Shown one piece after another: positions 52,863 to 61,956 of a stretch of DNA of 64,000 nt (its first letter is position 1; each line of letters begins with the position of its first letter). This DNA comes from Bifidobacterium felsineum (GTDB taxonomy: Bacteria; Actinomycetota; Actinomycetes; Actinomycetales; Bifidobacteriaceae), in contig NZ_PEBJ01000001.1 in assembly GCF_002802915.1 (NCBI RefSeq), positions 310,001 through 374,000 on the forward strand. Direction: 5' to 3'. The position numbers were made by a program, and so were the translations under genes. The notes beneath the pieces were generated by a model. It did not search any database, was not told the origin of the DNA, and saw nothing but the letters and a program-made list of their open reading frames with translations.

Positions 52863-53843
52863 TTAATGTGCAACTGTCAACGGTGCCATCATTGATTTGG
52901 CATTCGGTATGCCCGCTGCTCTGAGTTTATTGATTACAGGATGTTGAGCCATCGCATCTTCATAAGTGAATCGAACTATGGCATCGACTTTGGCTCGATA
53001 TAGTCCTGTCTCCCGTTCCTTCTCCGCGTGAACCGCACCGCGAACTCCTCTCCGGTTATTCATATTCGGATTCACGTATTTTTCATAGCCGTCGAATTCG
53101 CCTACAACAAGGCGGCCTGTAGGAAGTCGCCAGAGATAATCCACGCGATATAAGGTTCCGGTTTGCGGATCGGTGATTTCCTGTTGCAACTCTGGAACCA
53201 TGAGACCACCTTCAATAATTGTTCCTAGCCCTAGTGATTCACCGCCGTTTTCGCATGAGGGGTTGGCATAATGCAACAAACGGAATATCGACGTGCAATC
53301 GCGACGCATAGTGCTGCAAATGTTGAGGATTTCTGCGATGGCGACTCCTTTACGCAGTGCTGAATTAATAATGGGAAGCGCGAAACGAAATTCGGTGGAC
53401 AGGCCGCAATCCACTACGGTTCTGGCTTTTCCAGTCACAGGAAGTCCGCTGGCATATTCCGGTGTGCAATTGGGCACGAATATGCGTTTCACTTGTGAAC
53501 TACTAGCGTTGGGCCCCTGCGATGTTACGGCGATGGTGATGGAGCCGTCATGGAGATGCCATTGATGTTCGAGACCATGAATAGCAGCCGCCGTGATTCC
53601 AGCGAAAATCCAATGTGGATGTTTGAGATGCAAAGTTCTGGCTAGGTGTCTCGTGCGTTCGTCTGGCGGCAGTGATTTCCAGTATTCTGGCGCGGCATAC
53701 ATATTCGGGAATACGCGCTTGAGCTCAAGCGCTTGTGCTCGGCGTGCCAACGCTGAGCGATGTGCTTTGGTTATTCCGAAAGCGCATCTGCGCTCCGCTT
53801 CGGCTCGGGCAATCATGGCGTCCACTTCTTTGTGATGCTTCAT
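52863..53843 (-). CDS. DUF559/AbiEi-like protein with PD-(D/E)xK-type C-terminus
   Basis: 326 residues. The N-terminal part (about 1-110) has LARTLHLKHPHWIFAGITAAAIHGL, the winged-helix/AbiEi-like pattern. The middle has ARTVVDCGLSTEFRFALPIINSALRKG. The C-terminus shows ESLGLGTIIEGG, YRVDYLW and LVVGEFDGYEKY, matching the E...D...ExD spacing of Vsr/DUF559 endonuclease-like domains. Such proteins are frequent orphan genes in actinobacteria, associated with defence or toxin-antitoxin functions, but activity is unproven. Composition is less GC-rich than the neighbours, suggesting acquisition. It is followed upstream by a 700-base noncoding stretch with tandem repeats. Confidence 0.6.
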   Translation of the reverse strand: MKHHKEVDAMIARAEAERRCAFGITKAHRSALARRAQALELKRVFPNMYAAPEYWKSLPPDERTRHLARTLHLKHPHWIFAGITAAAIHGLEHQWHLHDGSITIAVTSQGPNASSSQVKRIFVPNCTPEYASGLPVTGKARTVVDCGLSTEFRFALPIINSALRKGVAIAEILNICSTMRRDCTSIFRLLHYANPSCENGGESLGLGTIIEGGLMVPELQQEITDPQTGTLYRVDYLWRLPTGRLVVGEFDGYEKYVNPNMNNRRGVRGAVHAEKERETGLYRAKVDAIVRFTYEDAMAQHPVINKLRAAGIPNAKSMMAPLTVAH

Positions 53844-54080
53844 GATTCGACGGTATGCCAGTGATGGATAGGGTGTCCACCTATCTGCAGCAATGTGGTT
53901 CTAGCTTCTGCCTTCAATTTGAGTCTTGATGATTATGGCGGATTTTGGACGATTGTGAACGATTCCAAGAATCTTGGATTTGTTGGCAATATTTGGGAAT
54001 GTGGATAACTGACACGAGGTGCCTGATATTTGTCGCTCACTTGTTCGAGGGGGGGGCGACTGGGGCCGTTCATCGATTCG

Positions 54081-54496
54081 GTCAAGATATTTCCTCGCTG
54101 AGAAGCTGCGAGCGGGGCGTTTCTTCGGTTGCTTCGAGATTTTGATTCACTGGTGGGGCGCGTGCGGAGCGTTTCCTCGGTAATTACGATAGTTTGCTTT
54201 ATTAAGAGCTCCTGAGCGGGGTGAATCCTTGGCGTGATCGAGGTTTTGGTCCGTTGGGAGGTGGTAAATGGGGCGTTTCCTCGGCTGACTCAAAGGTATG
54301 CTCCGATAGTCGGTGGTGAATGGGGTGATTCCTCGGCTTGGCCGCGGACTTGCCACGCTGAGAGGTGATTAGTGATTCATTCCGTAAGCTGGCCCGAGGT
54401 TTTGCCTCGTTGAGGGATTGCCAGTGGAGTGGGTTGTTGGCTGGCCCGAGGTTTTGCCCCGCCTAAGGGCAGCTGATGGAGTGAATGAGTGATTGG
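54081..54496. repeat. degenerate tandem repeat, eight units of about 52 bp
   Basis: Unit starts at about 54081, 54135, 54187, 54239, 54293, 54344, 54395 and 54447, each 50-54 bases. Recurrent words are CGAGGTTTTG at the unit start, GTTGAGAGGTGG-like in the middle and TCCTCGGCTGGCC-like at the end. Units 7 and 8 are most alike in their first half, and units 1, 2 and 4 share GGGGCGTTTC or close forms. No open frame spans the array. Confidence 0.6.
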
Positions 54497-54576
54497 AATA
54501 GGCTGCGGATTGCCCAAAGGCTCCAACAGGCGGGAAAAATGAGGCTTCTCGATAACCGCGTGTCACAAACCGCTCG

Positions 54577-54582
54577 TATAGT
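54577..54582 (+). promoter_or_regulatory. -10 element of gatC, leaderless transcript likely
   Basis: TATAGT ends seven bases before the gatC ATG. GTAAGGCGC between them is a poor ribosome binding site at that distance, so leaderless translation is plausible. Confidence 0.4.
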
Positions 54583-54589
54583 AAGGCGC

Positions 54590-54889
54590 ATGCCAACATT
54601 TTCACGCGAAGAAATCGTGCATTTGGGCGATCTTGCCCGAATCGCGCTCACCGATGAGGAAATCACCCGTCTGCAGGGCGAACTGAACGTCATCGCAGAC
54701 TCCATCAACAAGGTTCAGGAAGTCGCTTCCGACGACGTCGAGCCCACTGCCAACCCGGTTCCGCTCGAGGCCTACCTGCGTCCGGATGTCGCCGAAACCC
54801 CGCTCACGCAGGAAGAAGCGCTCGCCGGCGGCCCGAAGACCGAGGCCGGTATGTTCGTGGCACCGCGAATCCTGGGAAGCGAGGAGTGA
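54590..54889 (+). CDS. gatC: Asp-tRNA(Asn)/Glu-tRNA(Gln) amidotransferase subunit C
   Basis: 99 residues. [45 protein letters not shown] is the usual GatC helical start, followed by the extended belt that joins GatA and GatB ([24 protein letters not shown]). It is first in the gatCAB operon; the longer frame upstream falls in the repeat array and is rejected. The enzyme makes Gln-tRNA and/or Asn-tRNA by transamidation. Confidence 0.95.
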   Translation: MPTFSREEIVHLGDLARIALTDEEITRLQGELNVIADSINKVQEVASDDVEPTANPVPLEAYLRPDVAETPLTQEEALAGGPKTEAGMFVAPRILGSEE

Positions 54890-54894
54890 ACCCG

Positions 54895-56436
54895 ATGAGC
54901 AACGAAACCGCAACTCTCGTTAAGCTGTCCGCCGCCGAGCAGGCCGCTGCCATCAAGAAGGGCGACGTCACCTCCCGTGAGCTGGTCGAAGCCCACCTGA
55001 AGGTCATCGAAGCCGCCGAACCGTCCATCAAGGCTTTTCTGAAGGTCTCCGGCGATGTGGCGCTCGAGCAGGCCGACGCCTTCGACAAGAAGTCCGCCGA
55101 AGACAAGGCCGCCCTGCCTGAGCTGGCCGGCGTACCGATTGCCATCAAGGACATGATCGTCACCAAGGGCATCGAAACCACCGCAGCCTCCAAGATTCTC
55201 GAAGGCTGGGTGCCGCCGTACGACGCAACCGTCATCGAAAAGCTCAAGGCCGCTGGCATGCCGCTGCTCGGCAAGACCAATCTGGATGAGTTCGCACAGG
55301 GCTCCTCCACCGAGCACTCCGCCTACCAGACCACCCACAACCCGTGGGATACCGAGCGCGTGCCCGGCGGTTCCGGTGGTGGTTCTGCCTCCGCAGTCGC
55401 CGCATTCGAGGCTCCTCTGGCCCTCGGTACCGATACCGGCGGCTCCATCCGCCAGCCGGGTGCTCTGACCGGCACCGTCGGCGTCAAGCCCACTTACGGT
55501 GGCGTTTCCCGTTTCGGCGCTATCGCCATGGCCTCTTCGCTCGACCAGATTGGTCCGGTCTCCCGTACCGTGCTCGATTCCGCTCTGCTGCAGGAAGTCA
55601 TCGGCGGCCATGATCGCCGTGATTCGACCTCCATTCCTGAAGGCCCGCGCCCGATGGTCGCCGCCGCGCGCGAAGGCGCCAAGCGCGACTTGAAGGGCCT
55701 GAAGGTCGGCCTCATCAAGGAACTCGGCGGCGACGGCTTCCAGCCCGGCGTCGAGGCCCGCTTCAACGAGGCGGTCGACAAGCTCAAGGAAATGGGAGCC
55801 GAGGTTGTCGAGGTCTCCGTGCCGCACATCGGCTACTCCCTGGGCGCTTACTACATCATCATGCCGTCCGAGGTGAGCTCCAACCTGGCTCGCTACGATG
55901 GCATGCGCTACGGCCTGCGCGTCATGCCGCCGGCCGGCGTGCCACAGACCGCCGCCAACATGATGGCCTACACCCGTGAGGCTGGCTTCGGCGACGAGGT
56001 CAAGCGTCGTATCATCCTCGGTACCTACGCACTGTCCGCTGGCTACTACGATGCTTGGTACGGCTCCGCTCAGAAGGTCCGCACCCTCATCATCCAGGAC
56101 TTCAAGAAGGCCTTCGAACAGGCCGACGTGCTGGTTTCCCCGACCTCCCCGTCCACCGCCTTCAAGTTCGGTGAGAAGATGGACGATCCGCTGGCCATGT
56201 ACATGAACGATATCGCCACCATTCCGGCCAACCTCGCCGGTGTGCCGGCCATGTCCATCCCGACCGGTCTCTCCGATGACGGTCTGCCGGTCGGCTTCCA
56301 GTTCATCGCCCCGCAACAGCGCGACGAAGTCATGTACAAGCCGGCTGCCGCACTCGAGGCAGCACTTGAGGAAAGCTGGGGCGGCCCGATTTGGAACAGC
56401 CTCAAGACCCCGTGGCTTGACGGCCTCGCCAAGTAA
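54895..56436 (+). CDS. gatA: Asp-tRNA(Asn)/Glu-tRNA(Gln) amidotransferase subunit A
   Basis: 513-residue amidase-family glutaminase subunit. The Ser-cisSer-Lys triad is visible in [22 protein letters not shown] and [11 protein letters not shown]. It liberates ammonia from glutamine for the kinase/amidation site in GatB. Start: the ATG preceded by GAGGAG at normal distance, 5 bases after gatC; a GTG three codons upstream overlaps gatC. Confidence 0.97.
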   Translation: MSNETATLVKLSAAEQAAAIKKGDVTSRELVEAHLKVIEAAEPSIKAFLKVSGDVALEQADAFDKKSAEDKAALPELAGVPIAIKDMIVTKGIETTAASKILEGWVPPYDATVIEKLKAAGMPLLGKTNLDEFAQGSSTEHSAYQTTHNPWDTERVPGGSGGGSASAVAAFEAPLALGTDTGGSIRQPGALTGTVGVKPTYGGVSRFGAIAMASSLDQIGPVSRTVLDSALLQEVIGGHDRRDSTSIPEGPRPMVAAAREGAKRDLKGLKVGLIKELGGDGFQPGVEARFNEAVDKLKEMGAEVVEVSVPHIGYSLGAYYIIMPSEVSSNLARYDGMRYGLRVMPPAGVPQTAANMMAYTREAGFGDEVKRRIILGTYALSAGYYDAWYGSAQKVRTLIIQDFKKAFEQADVLVSPTSPSTAFKFGEKMDDPLAMYMNDIATIPANLAGVPAMSIPTGLSDDGLPVGFQFIAPQQRDEVMYKPAAALEAALEESWGGPIWNSLKTPWLDGLAK

Positions 56437-56463
56437 GCATCGGAAGGAAAGATAAGCAACATC

Positions 56464-57963
56464 ATGGCTGAAAAACTGATGAAGTACGCCGATGCCACCA
56501 AGAAATACGATGTGGTCTTCGGCCTGGAAACCCACGTTGAGTTGAGCACGAACACCAAGCTGTTCTGCCCGGCTCACATCGAGTTCGGCGGTGAACCGAA
56601 CACCCAGCTGACCCCGGTCTCCTTGGGCCTGCCGGGCAGCCTGCCTGTGGTCAACAAGGCCGCCGTTGATTATGCCATCAAGCTGGGCCTCGCTCTGCAC
56701 TGCGAAATCAACGAGTGGAGCCAGTTCGCCCGCAAGAACTACTTCTACCCGGATATGCCACGCGATTACCAGATCTCCCAGTACGACAAGCCGACCAACG
56801 GCAACGGCTACCTGGACGTTGAGCTGGAAGACGGCACTGTGTTCCGTGTGCCGATCGAGCGTGCTCACATCGAGGATGACGCCGGCAAGAACACCCACGT
56901 CGGTGGTGCCGACGGCCGTATCGAAGGCGCCGATCACTCCCTCGTGGACTACAACCGTGCCGGCGTACCGCTGATCGAGATCGTGACCAAGCCGATCGAG
57001 GGCGCTGGCGACCGCGCTCCGGAAATCGCAGGCGCCTACATGCGTGCCATTCGCGACATCGTGCGTGCACTGAACATCAGCCACGCTCGTATGGAGCAGG
57101 GCAACATGCGTGCCGACGTGAACGTTTCCCTGCGCCCGTCCGCCGATGCCCCGTACGGCACTCGTTCCGAAACCAAGAACGTGAACTCCTTCCGCGGCAT
57201 CGAGAAGACCATCCAGTACGAGATTCGCCGTCAGGCCGCTCGTCTGGACGAAGGCAAGGAGATCCTGCAGGAGACCCGCCACTGGGATGAGTCTACGCAG
57301 ACCACTGCAGGCGGTCGTGTGAAGTCCGACGCGGACGATTACCGTTACTTCCCGGATCCGGATCTGGTGATGCTGCACATCACCAAGGAGCACATCGAAG
57401 AGATCAAGGCCCAGATGCCGGAGATGCCGCGCGAACGTCGCAACCGTCTCAAGGCTGAGTGGGGATTGAGCGATCTGCAGATGCGCGACATCCTCAACGC
57501 CGACGCCCTCGACCTGATTGAGGACACTGTCAAGGCCGGTGCCAAGGCCGCCGGTGCTCGCAAGTGGTGGCTGGGCGAGCTGTCCCGCGCCGCCAACGCT
57601 CAGGGCGTCTCCCTCGAAGAGCTGCCGATCACCCCGGCCGATGTGGCTGAAGTCGAGAAGCTCATCGCCGACGGCAAGCTCAACGACAAGCTCGCTAAGC
57701 AGACCGTCGAAGGCGTGCTGAAGGGCGAAGGCACCCCGGATGAGGTCGTCAAGAAGCACGGCTACAAGATCGTCGAGGACAACGGCGCTATCGAAGCCGC
57801 TGTCGACGCCGCATTCGAGGCCAACCCCGATGTGGTCGAGAAGCTCAAGAGCGGCAACATGAAGCCGATGGGTGTGATCATCGGTGCCGTGATGAAGGCC
57901 ACCCGCGGCCAGGCCGATGCCAAGGCCGTCACCAAGGTGGTCATGGGCAAGATCAAGGGCTGA
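56464..57963 (+). CDS. gatB: Asp-tRNA(Asn)/Glu-tRNA(Gln) amidotransferase subunit B
   Basis: 499 residues. The cradle domain [22 protein letters not shown] is followed by [20 protein letters not shown], the active-site region with metal ligands, and the C-terminal YqeY-like helical domain (about 400-499), which recognises the tRNA elbow. It phosphorylates and amidates misacylated tRNA using ammonia from GatA. GGAAGGAAAG precedes the ATG, 27 bases after gatA. Confidence 0.97.
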   Translation: MAEKLMKYADATKKYDVVFGLETHVELSTNTKLFCPAHIEFGGEPNTQLTPVSLGLPGSLPVVNKAAVDYAIKLGLALHCEINEWSQFARKNYFYPDMPRDYQISQYDKPTNGNGYLDVELEDGTVFRVPIERAHIEDDAGKNTHVGGADGRIEGADHSLVDYNRAGVPLIEIVTKPIEGAGDRAPEIAGAYMRAIRDIVRALNISHARMEQGNMRADVNVSLRPSADAPYGTRSETKNVNSFRGIEKTIQYEIRRQAARLDEGKEILQETRHWDESTQTTAGGRVKSDADDYRYFPDPDLVMLHITKEHIEEIKAQMPEMPRERRNRLKAEWGLSDLQMRDILNADALDLIEDTVKAGAKAAGARKWWLGELSRAANAQGVSLEELPITPADVAEVEKLIADGKLNDKLAKQTVEGVLKGEGTPDEVVKKHGYKIVEDNGAIEAAVDAAFEANPDVVEKLKSGNMKPMGVIIGAVMKATRGQADAKAVTKVVMGKIKG

Positions 57964-57972
57964 CGCGTTAAG

Positions 57973-58084
57973 CAGACAGCCCGGTGGGCTGTCTGTAACG
58001 TCAGCCTGAGTGAGGCGGTAGCCGAGCGAAGGTCGGTTTGAGTCCGGCCGTAGGCCGGTCCGTTCTTGCAGGGGCCGGAGGCGA
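57973..58084. repeat. dispersed intergenic modular repeat, copy 2
   Basis: CAGACAGCCC/GGGCTGTCTG hairpin (57973-57995), CCGGCC/GGCCGG hairpin and the 27-base block with GCAGGGGCCGGAGGCGA (58058-58084), in the same order as at 1086-1195. AAGCAGACAGCCCG restarts at 58091, as if another copy began. Confidence 0.6.
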
Positions 58085-58108
58085 GCCGTTAAGCAGACAG
58101 CCCGAGTA

Positions 58109-58166
58109 AATAGGCCGTAACTGCGCGAAAAGAACAATATTCCCGCGCATTTACGGCCTATTTTGT
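58109..58166 (+). terminator. terminator of gatCAB
   Basis: A 19-bp stem with one mismatch (58109-58127 with 58144-58162), followed by TTTTGTTG. Confidence 0.7.
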
Positions 58167-58177
58167 TGCGCAAAGAG

Positions 58178-58253
58178 GCAGTAACTGCGCAGGAGAGTGG
58201 CCGCAGCGCGCAGTTACTGCTTGTTCTGGGCGATACAAAGGCAGTAACTGCGC
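58178..58253. repeat. GCAGTAACTGCGC repeat cluster
   Basis: Copies at 58178-58190 (plus), 58208-58220 (perfect inverted) and 58241-58253 (plus), with a relative inside the preceding terminator arm (CCGTAACTGCGCG). Spacing is roughly 30 bases. Function unknown. Confidence 0.5.
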
Positions 58254-58398
58254 GGAGAGGGGAGCGACGGAGATAAGAGTGCGTCCTCCACAGCCTCTTT
58301 CCAGCGTTCACCCAGCAGAGTAAGATATGTTCGGCACTGATCGTGAGCGAATCATGAGCCATGAGCCATTGTGAGCCGAAATAGGGGACGAACATCAA

Positions 58399-59478
58399 AT
58401 GACCGAGACCAACGAGACGTTGAGCATGCCAGCGGACGCGCAGGTCAAGCGTGACTTGCCTCAGAGCATCGTCATTCCGCCGATTCAAGGCGAGATGGTG
58501 CATCTGCGCCCCGCCACTGTGGAGGATCTTCCTTGCCTGGACAAGCTCGACGCCTTTTATGGTGCATCGAAAATCACTGGCAAGGACGCAGCCACCGAAC
58601 GTTCAATGATTCAAACGTGGGTACGTCGTTCTCAAGCCTGGGAAGCCGGACTGGCGCCGGGCGAATCCGGTGTGGGCGATCCGGAGTCCCGCCGCACGAT
58701 TGCATGGGCGGTGGTCACTGATGCCGATCACGATGATGATGGCAAAACCGATGCTTCCGCCACCGACAATGTAATCGGCATGATTTTCCTCATTGATATT
58801 GATGGATGGTCTCGTTCGGCCCGTATCCAGATCGTGCTCGGCCGGGATTATCGCGGCCGTGGCTATTCGCGTGATGCCATGCCGCGCGTCATGACGTACG
58901 GTTTCGCATCCGAACCGGCAGGCCTTGGCATGCATCGTATTTGGGTGGCAGTTCCTGAGAAGAACACGCGTTCGATTTCCGTGTACCAGTCGCTTGGCTT
59001 CGTGCCTTCCGGTACTTCCCGCGATGCCCTGTGGGATGCGGAAAACAGCAAGTACCAGGATTTGATTGTGATGGATACGTTGGTGGACGAGTACGATCCG
59101 ATTCGTTCGCTTGACGCGTTCGGTATGCATTTGATTGAAAACAACCCCGGCGTCCAGGAAGCACTCGCCGCGCGCGAGCATTCAGTGGCATTGCGACAGA
59201 ATACCGAGGGCGGCGATGCGGGCGTGAAGAAGGAATCCAAATGGTCCTCTGCGGCCGATGCGGCTTCCAACGCCAAGCCGGTGACCGATGTGCATGCCGT
59301 GCATTCGGCGGAATCGCAGTCGGTTGAGGAAAACCACAAGAAGCATGAAAAGTCCCGCCTGAGTGCGGAAGAGGAAAGCAATTGGCCGTATGGGCAGAGC
59401 GAGCGTAAGACCTCCAAGGATGCTTGGTGGCGTACGTTGGGCCGCGGCCGTAAGCGTGACACGGAAAGCGAGAAGTGA
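58399..59478 (+). CDS. GNAT family N-acetyltransferase with long C-terminal extension
   Basis: 359 residues. The GNAT domain (about 30-225, RimJ/RimL type) shows VHLRPATVEDLPCLDKLDAFYG, the acetyl-CoA loop VLGRDYRGRGYSRDAMPRVM and HRIWVAVPEKNTRSISVYQSLGFVPSGTSRDA. Residues 250-359 are charged and low in complexity, with no domain. It acetylates an unknown amine or protein N-terminus. It is followed after 7 bases by the DUF2469 gene and is probably co-transcribed. GGGGACGAACATCAA precedes the ATG. Confidence 0.88.
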   Translation: MTETNETLSMPADAQVKRDLPQSIVIPPIQGEMVHLRPATVEDLPCLDKLDAFYGASKITGKDAATERSMIQTWVRRSQAWEAGLAPGESGVGDPESRRTIAWAVVTDADHDDDGKTDASATDNVIGMIFLIDIDGWSRSARIQIVLGRDYRGRGYSRDAMPRVMTYGFASEPAGLGMHRIWVAVPEKNTRSISVYQSLGFVPSGTSRDALWDAENSKYQDLIVMDTLVDEYDPIRSLDAFGMHLIENNPGVQEALAAREHSVALRQNTEGGDAGVKKESKWSSAADAASNAKPVTDVHAVHSAESQSVEENHKKHEKSRLSAEEESNWPYGQSERKTSKDAWWRTLGRGRKRDTESEK

Positions 59479-59485
59479 ACTTAGC

Positions 59486-59800
59486 ATGAGCGCCGAGGAT
59501 CTCGACAATTACGAAACTGATGCCGAGCTCGCCCTGTATAAGGAATATCGCGACGTTATCAAGCTGTTCACCTATGTTGTGGAAACAGAACGTCGTTTCT
59601 ACTTGGCGAACAAAGTTGATTTCAACGTCCGCTCTGCTGGACAGGACGTATATTTCGATGTGCAGCTGACTGACGCGTGGGTATGGGATGTGTATCGCTC
59701 CAGCCGATTCGTCAAGTCCGTGCGCATCGTGACCTTCAAGGATGTCAACGTCGAAGAAGTGCAGAAAACAGACATCGACATCCCCGACGACATTCAATAG
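59486..59800 (+). CDS. DUF2469 family protein
   Basis: 104 residues, MSAEDLDNYETDAELALYKEYRDVIKLFTYVVETERRFYLANKVD..., a short acidic actinobacterial family of unknown function that usually lies near rnhB, lepB and a YraN gene. Here those neighbours are absent and it follows a GNAT gene. No catalytic residues are apparent. The start is fixed by position after the upstream stop. Confidence 0.85.
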   Translation: MSAEDLDNYETDAELALYKEYRDVIKLFTYVVETERRFYLANKVDFNVRSAGQDVYFDVQLTDAWVWDVYRSSRFVKSVRIVTFKDVNVEEVQKTDIDIPDDIQ

Positions 59801-59915
59801 GCAGTCTAGAGTTCAGCCGATTGCCGAAGAGAAATCGTGACGAAATGCACAATTAAAGCGTGCGTTTCCAAGGCTTAGGGTAAGCTATCGCTGATTTTGT
59901 TGTAAGGAGATGCAA

Positions 59916-61529
59916 GTGAGCGAAAAGCAATCCGTGGTGATTATCGGCGGTGGTCCCGCTGGTTTGACCGCCGCATGGGAGCTCGTCAAGGATGGCGGCT
60001 CCGATAAGTACGACGTAACCGTGCTCGAGGAAACCCGCGAATTTGGCGGTATCTCGCGCACTGTGAAACACAACGGCAACCGCATGGATATCGGCGGACA
60101 CCGTTTCTTCTCCAAGGACGACCGCATCATGGAGTGGTGGAAGACCGTTCTGCCGCTGCAGGGTGCTCCTTCCTACGATGATAAGAAGCTCGGCCGTGAA
60201 CATGACATGGAGCCGGGCGGCCCGGATCCCGAGGTCGAAGACAAGGTGATGCTCAAGCGTCACCGCGTCTCCCGCATCTACTGGAATCGTCGCTTCTTCG
60301 ATTACCCGATTTCGCTGAGCCTCAACACCTTTAAGGCCATGGGCTTCAAGCTCACCTTGGTGGCCGGCTTCAGCTACCTGAAGTCCATGTTCCACAAGCT
60401 GCCTGAAGACAACTTGGAGAACTTCTACATCAACCGTTTCGGCCGCAAACTGTACTCGATGTTCTTCGAAGGATACACCGAGAAGCTGTGGGGCCGTCAC
60501 CCCTCCCAGATTTCCGCCGACTGGGGTGCTCAGCGCGTCAAGGGCCTGAGCATCATGGGCGTGCTGAAGAACGCCTTCCAGAAGCTGCTGCCGAAGAAGC
60601 GCTCCAACGCCGAAGTCGAAACCTCTCTGATCGAGGAATTCTGGTACCCGAAGTATGGTCCGGGCCAGCTGTGGGAGACCGTGGAATCCAACTGTGAGGC
60701 TGCCGGTGTCAAGGTCTTGACCGACGCCAAGGTGGTCGAAGTGCGCCAGACCAATGGTGCCATCTCCTCCGTGGTTTATGAGGATTCCGAAGGCAACCGT
60801 ACCGAGCTCGCCGGTGACCAGTTCATCTCCTCCATGCCGGTCAAGGACCTGGTCAACGCCATCGACGCCGCCGGTGCCGATCCCGAGGCCACCGGTTCCA
60901 AGGCCGCCCCGGATGACATGACTGCCGTGGCCAAGGGTCTGCCATACCGTGACTTCGTGACCGTGGGCCTGCTGGTCAAGCACCTGAAGCTCAAGAACAC
61001 CACCGACATCCCCACCCTCGGCAACCCGCCGATCGTTCCGGACTGCTGGATCTACGTGCAGGATCCGGGCTACAAGGTCGGCCGTCTCCAGATCTTCAAC
61101 AACTGGAGCCCCTACCTGGTCAAGGATGTCGACAACACCGTCTGGATCGGTCTTGAATACTTCTGCGAGGAGGGTGACTCCTTCTGGAACATGTCCGAAG
61201 AGGACGTGACCAAGTTCGCCATCTCCGAGCTCACCCGTATGCGCGTGATCAACGGCCCGGAAGAGGTTCTCGACTCCCATCGCGAACGCGTCAAGAAGGC
61301 ATACCCCGCCTACTTCGACACCTACGAGCACATGGATGAACTCATCGAATACCTCGATGGTTTCGGCAACCTCTACTGCGTCGGCCGTAATGGTCAGCAC
61401 CGCTATAACAACATGGACCACTCCATGGCCACCGCCATGGAAGCCGTGAGCAACATCAAGACCGGCAAGACCTCCAAGAAGAATGTTTGGTCTGTCAACA
61501 CCGAAAAGTCCTACCACGAAGCAAAGTAA
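59916..61529 (+). CDS. FAD/NAD(P)-binding amine oxidase-like protein
   Basis: 537 residues from GTG, chosen because AAGGAG ends six bases before it; ATG 59910 directly abuts that site. N-terminal dinucleotide fold SVVIIGGGPAGLTAAWEL, then the FAD stretch FGGISRTV and DIGGHRFFSK, as in UDP-galactopyranose mutase-related and protoporphyrinogen-oxidase-like proteins. The C-terminus has LYCVGRNGQHRYNNMDHSMATAMEAV, the usual FAD closure. In actinobacteria such proteins often act in cell-envelope polysaccharide synthesis; the substrate is not predictable. Confidence 0.88.
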   Translation: MSEKQSVVIIGGGPAGLTAAWELVKDGGSDKYDVTVLEETREFGGISRTVKHNGNRMDIGGHRFFSKDDRIMEWWKTVLPLQGAPSYDDKKLGREHDMEPGGPDPEVEDKVMLKRHRVSRIYWNRRFFDYPISLSLNTFKAMGFKLTLVAGFSYLKSMFHKLPEDNLENFYINRFGRKLYSMFFEGYTEKLWGRHPSQISADWGAQRVKGLSIMGVLKNAFQKLLPKKRSNAEVETSLIEEFWYPKYGPGQLWETVESNCEAAGVKVLTDAKVVEVRQTNGAISSVVYEDSEGNRTELAGDQFISSMPVKDLVNAIDAAGADPEATGSKAAPDDMTAVAKGLPYRDFVTVGLLVKHLKLKNTTDIPTLGNPPIVPDCWIYVQDPGYKVGRLQIFNNWSPYLVKDVDNTVWIGLEYFCEEGDSFWNMSEEDVTKFAISELTRMRVINGPEEVLDSHRERVKKAYPAYFDTYEHMDELIEYLDGFGNLYCVGRNGQHRYNNMDHSMATAMEAVSNIKTGKTSKKNVWSVNTEKSYHEAK

Positions 61530-61661
61530 ATGATGGAGTGTCCTCGTCGTTGTCCCTCGGTCGACGTACCTTCGGACGCCTTCCCTCGGTACGCCTAGAG
61601 GCCACACACATTATTTATTTTGCTACGCAAAGTAATCAGTGGAGCGTATGCCTCTTTTCCG

Positions 61662-61710
61662 GGCTCCCTCTGATGAGGGAGCTGGCAGCGGCAGCTGACT
61701 GAGGGGAGAG
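61662..61710. repeat. dispersed CTCCCTC-type stem-loop repeat, copy B
   Basis: GGCTCCCTC-TGAT-GAGGGAGC hairpin, then TGGCAGCGGCAGCTGAC and TGAGGGGAGAG, paralleling 16105-16153 module by module. Confidence 0.6.
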
Positions 61711-61766
61711 AAGCGCAGCTTGCTGCATAGTAAATATGCTGGCTGAAGCTGGCTCCGTATGACATC

Positions 61767-61804
61767 AAACGGCCTATCGCATTACGCGGTAGGCCGTTTT
61801 TCGT
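61767..61804 (+). terminator. terminator downstream of FAD oxidoreductase
   Basis: A 14-bp stem with one G-U pair (61767-61780 with 61786-61799), loop ATTAC, running into TTTTTCG. Confidence 0.8.
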
Positions 61805-61956
61805 AGGGTTTTGCGTTGGTCGGTGATGCGTTGTAAAGTATTCGAAGTTCGCAAGGGCGCTTAAGACGCAGCGAGCATTCATGAGCGGGTGAACCCGCAA
61901 ATCACTCTTAACTCCGTAAGTAGGCATGTGCCTGTTCGGTATGGAAAGGGCAACCA

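Larger units (their letters stand above)
53844..54589. other. long intergenic region upstream of gatC
   Basis: 746 bases without a credible gene. The first 230 bases are AT-rich (promoter of the minus-strand gene, CAGTGATGG-type words); from 54081 to about 54496 it is a degenerate tandem array; the rest is the gatC promoter. Confidence 0.6.
57964..58398. other. intergenic region gatB to GNAT gene
   Basis: 435 bases filled by a dispersed modular repeat (57973-58084), the gatB terminator and three copies of GCAGTAACTGCGC. The promoter of the GNAT gene lies in the last 100 bases, and no gene is recognised. Confidence 0.6.
61530..61956. other. intergenic region FAD oxidoreductase to rho
   Basis: 427 bases with a dispersed CTCCCTC stem-loop, a T-tailed terminator and about 150 bases of rho leader. 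No gene is recognised. Confidence 0.6.

Noticed and set aside
54772-58503. 1243-codon minus-strand frame across gatC, gatA and gatB
   Set aside because: It runs antisense through three certain genes and an intergenic repeat; the product has no recognisable domain and a shadow composition.
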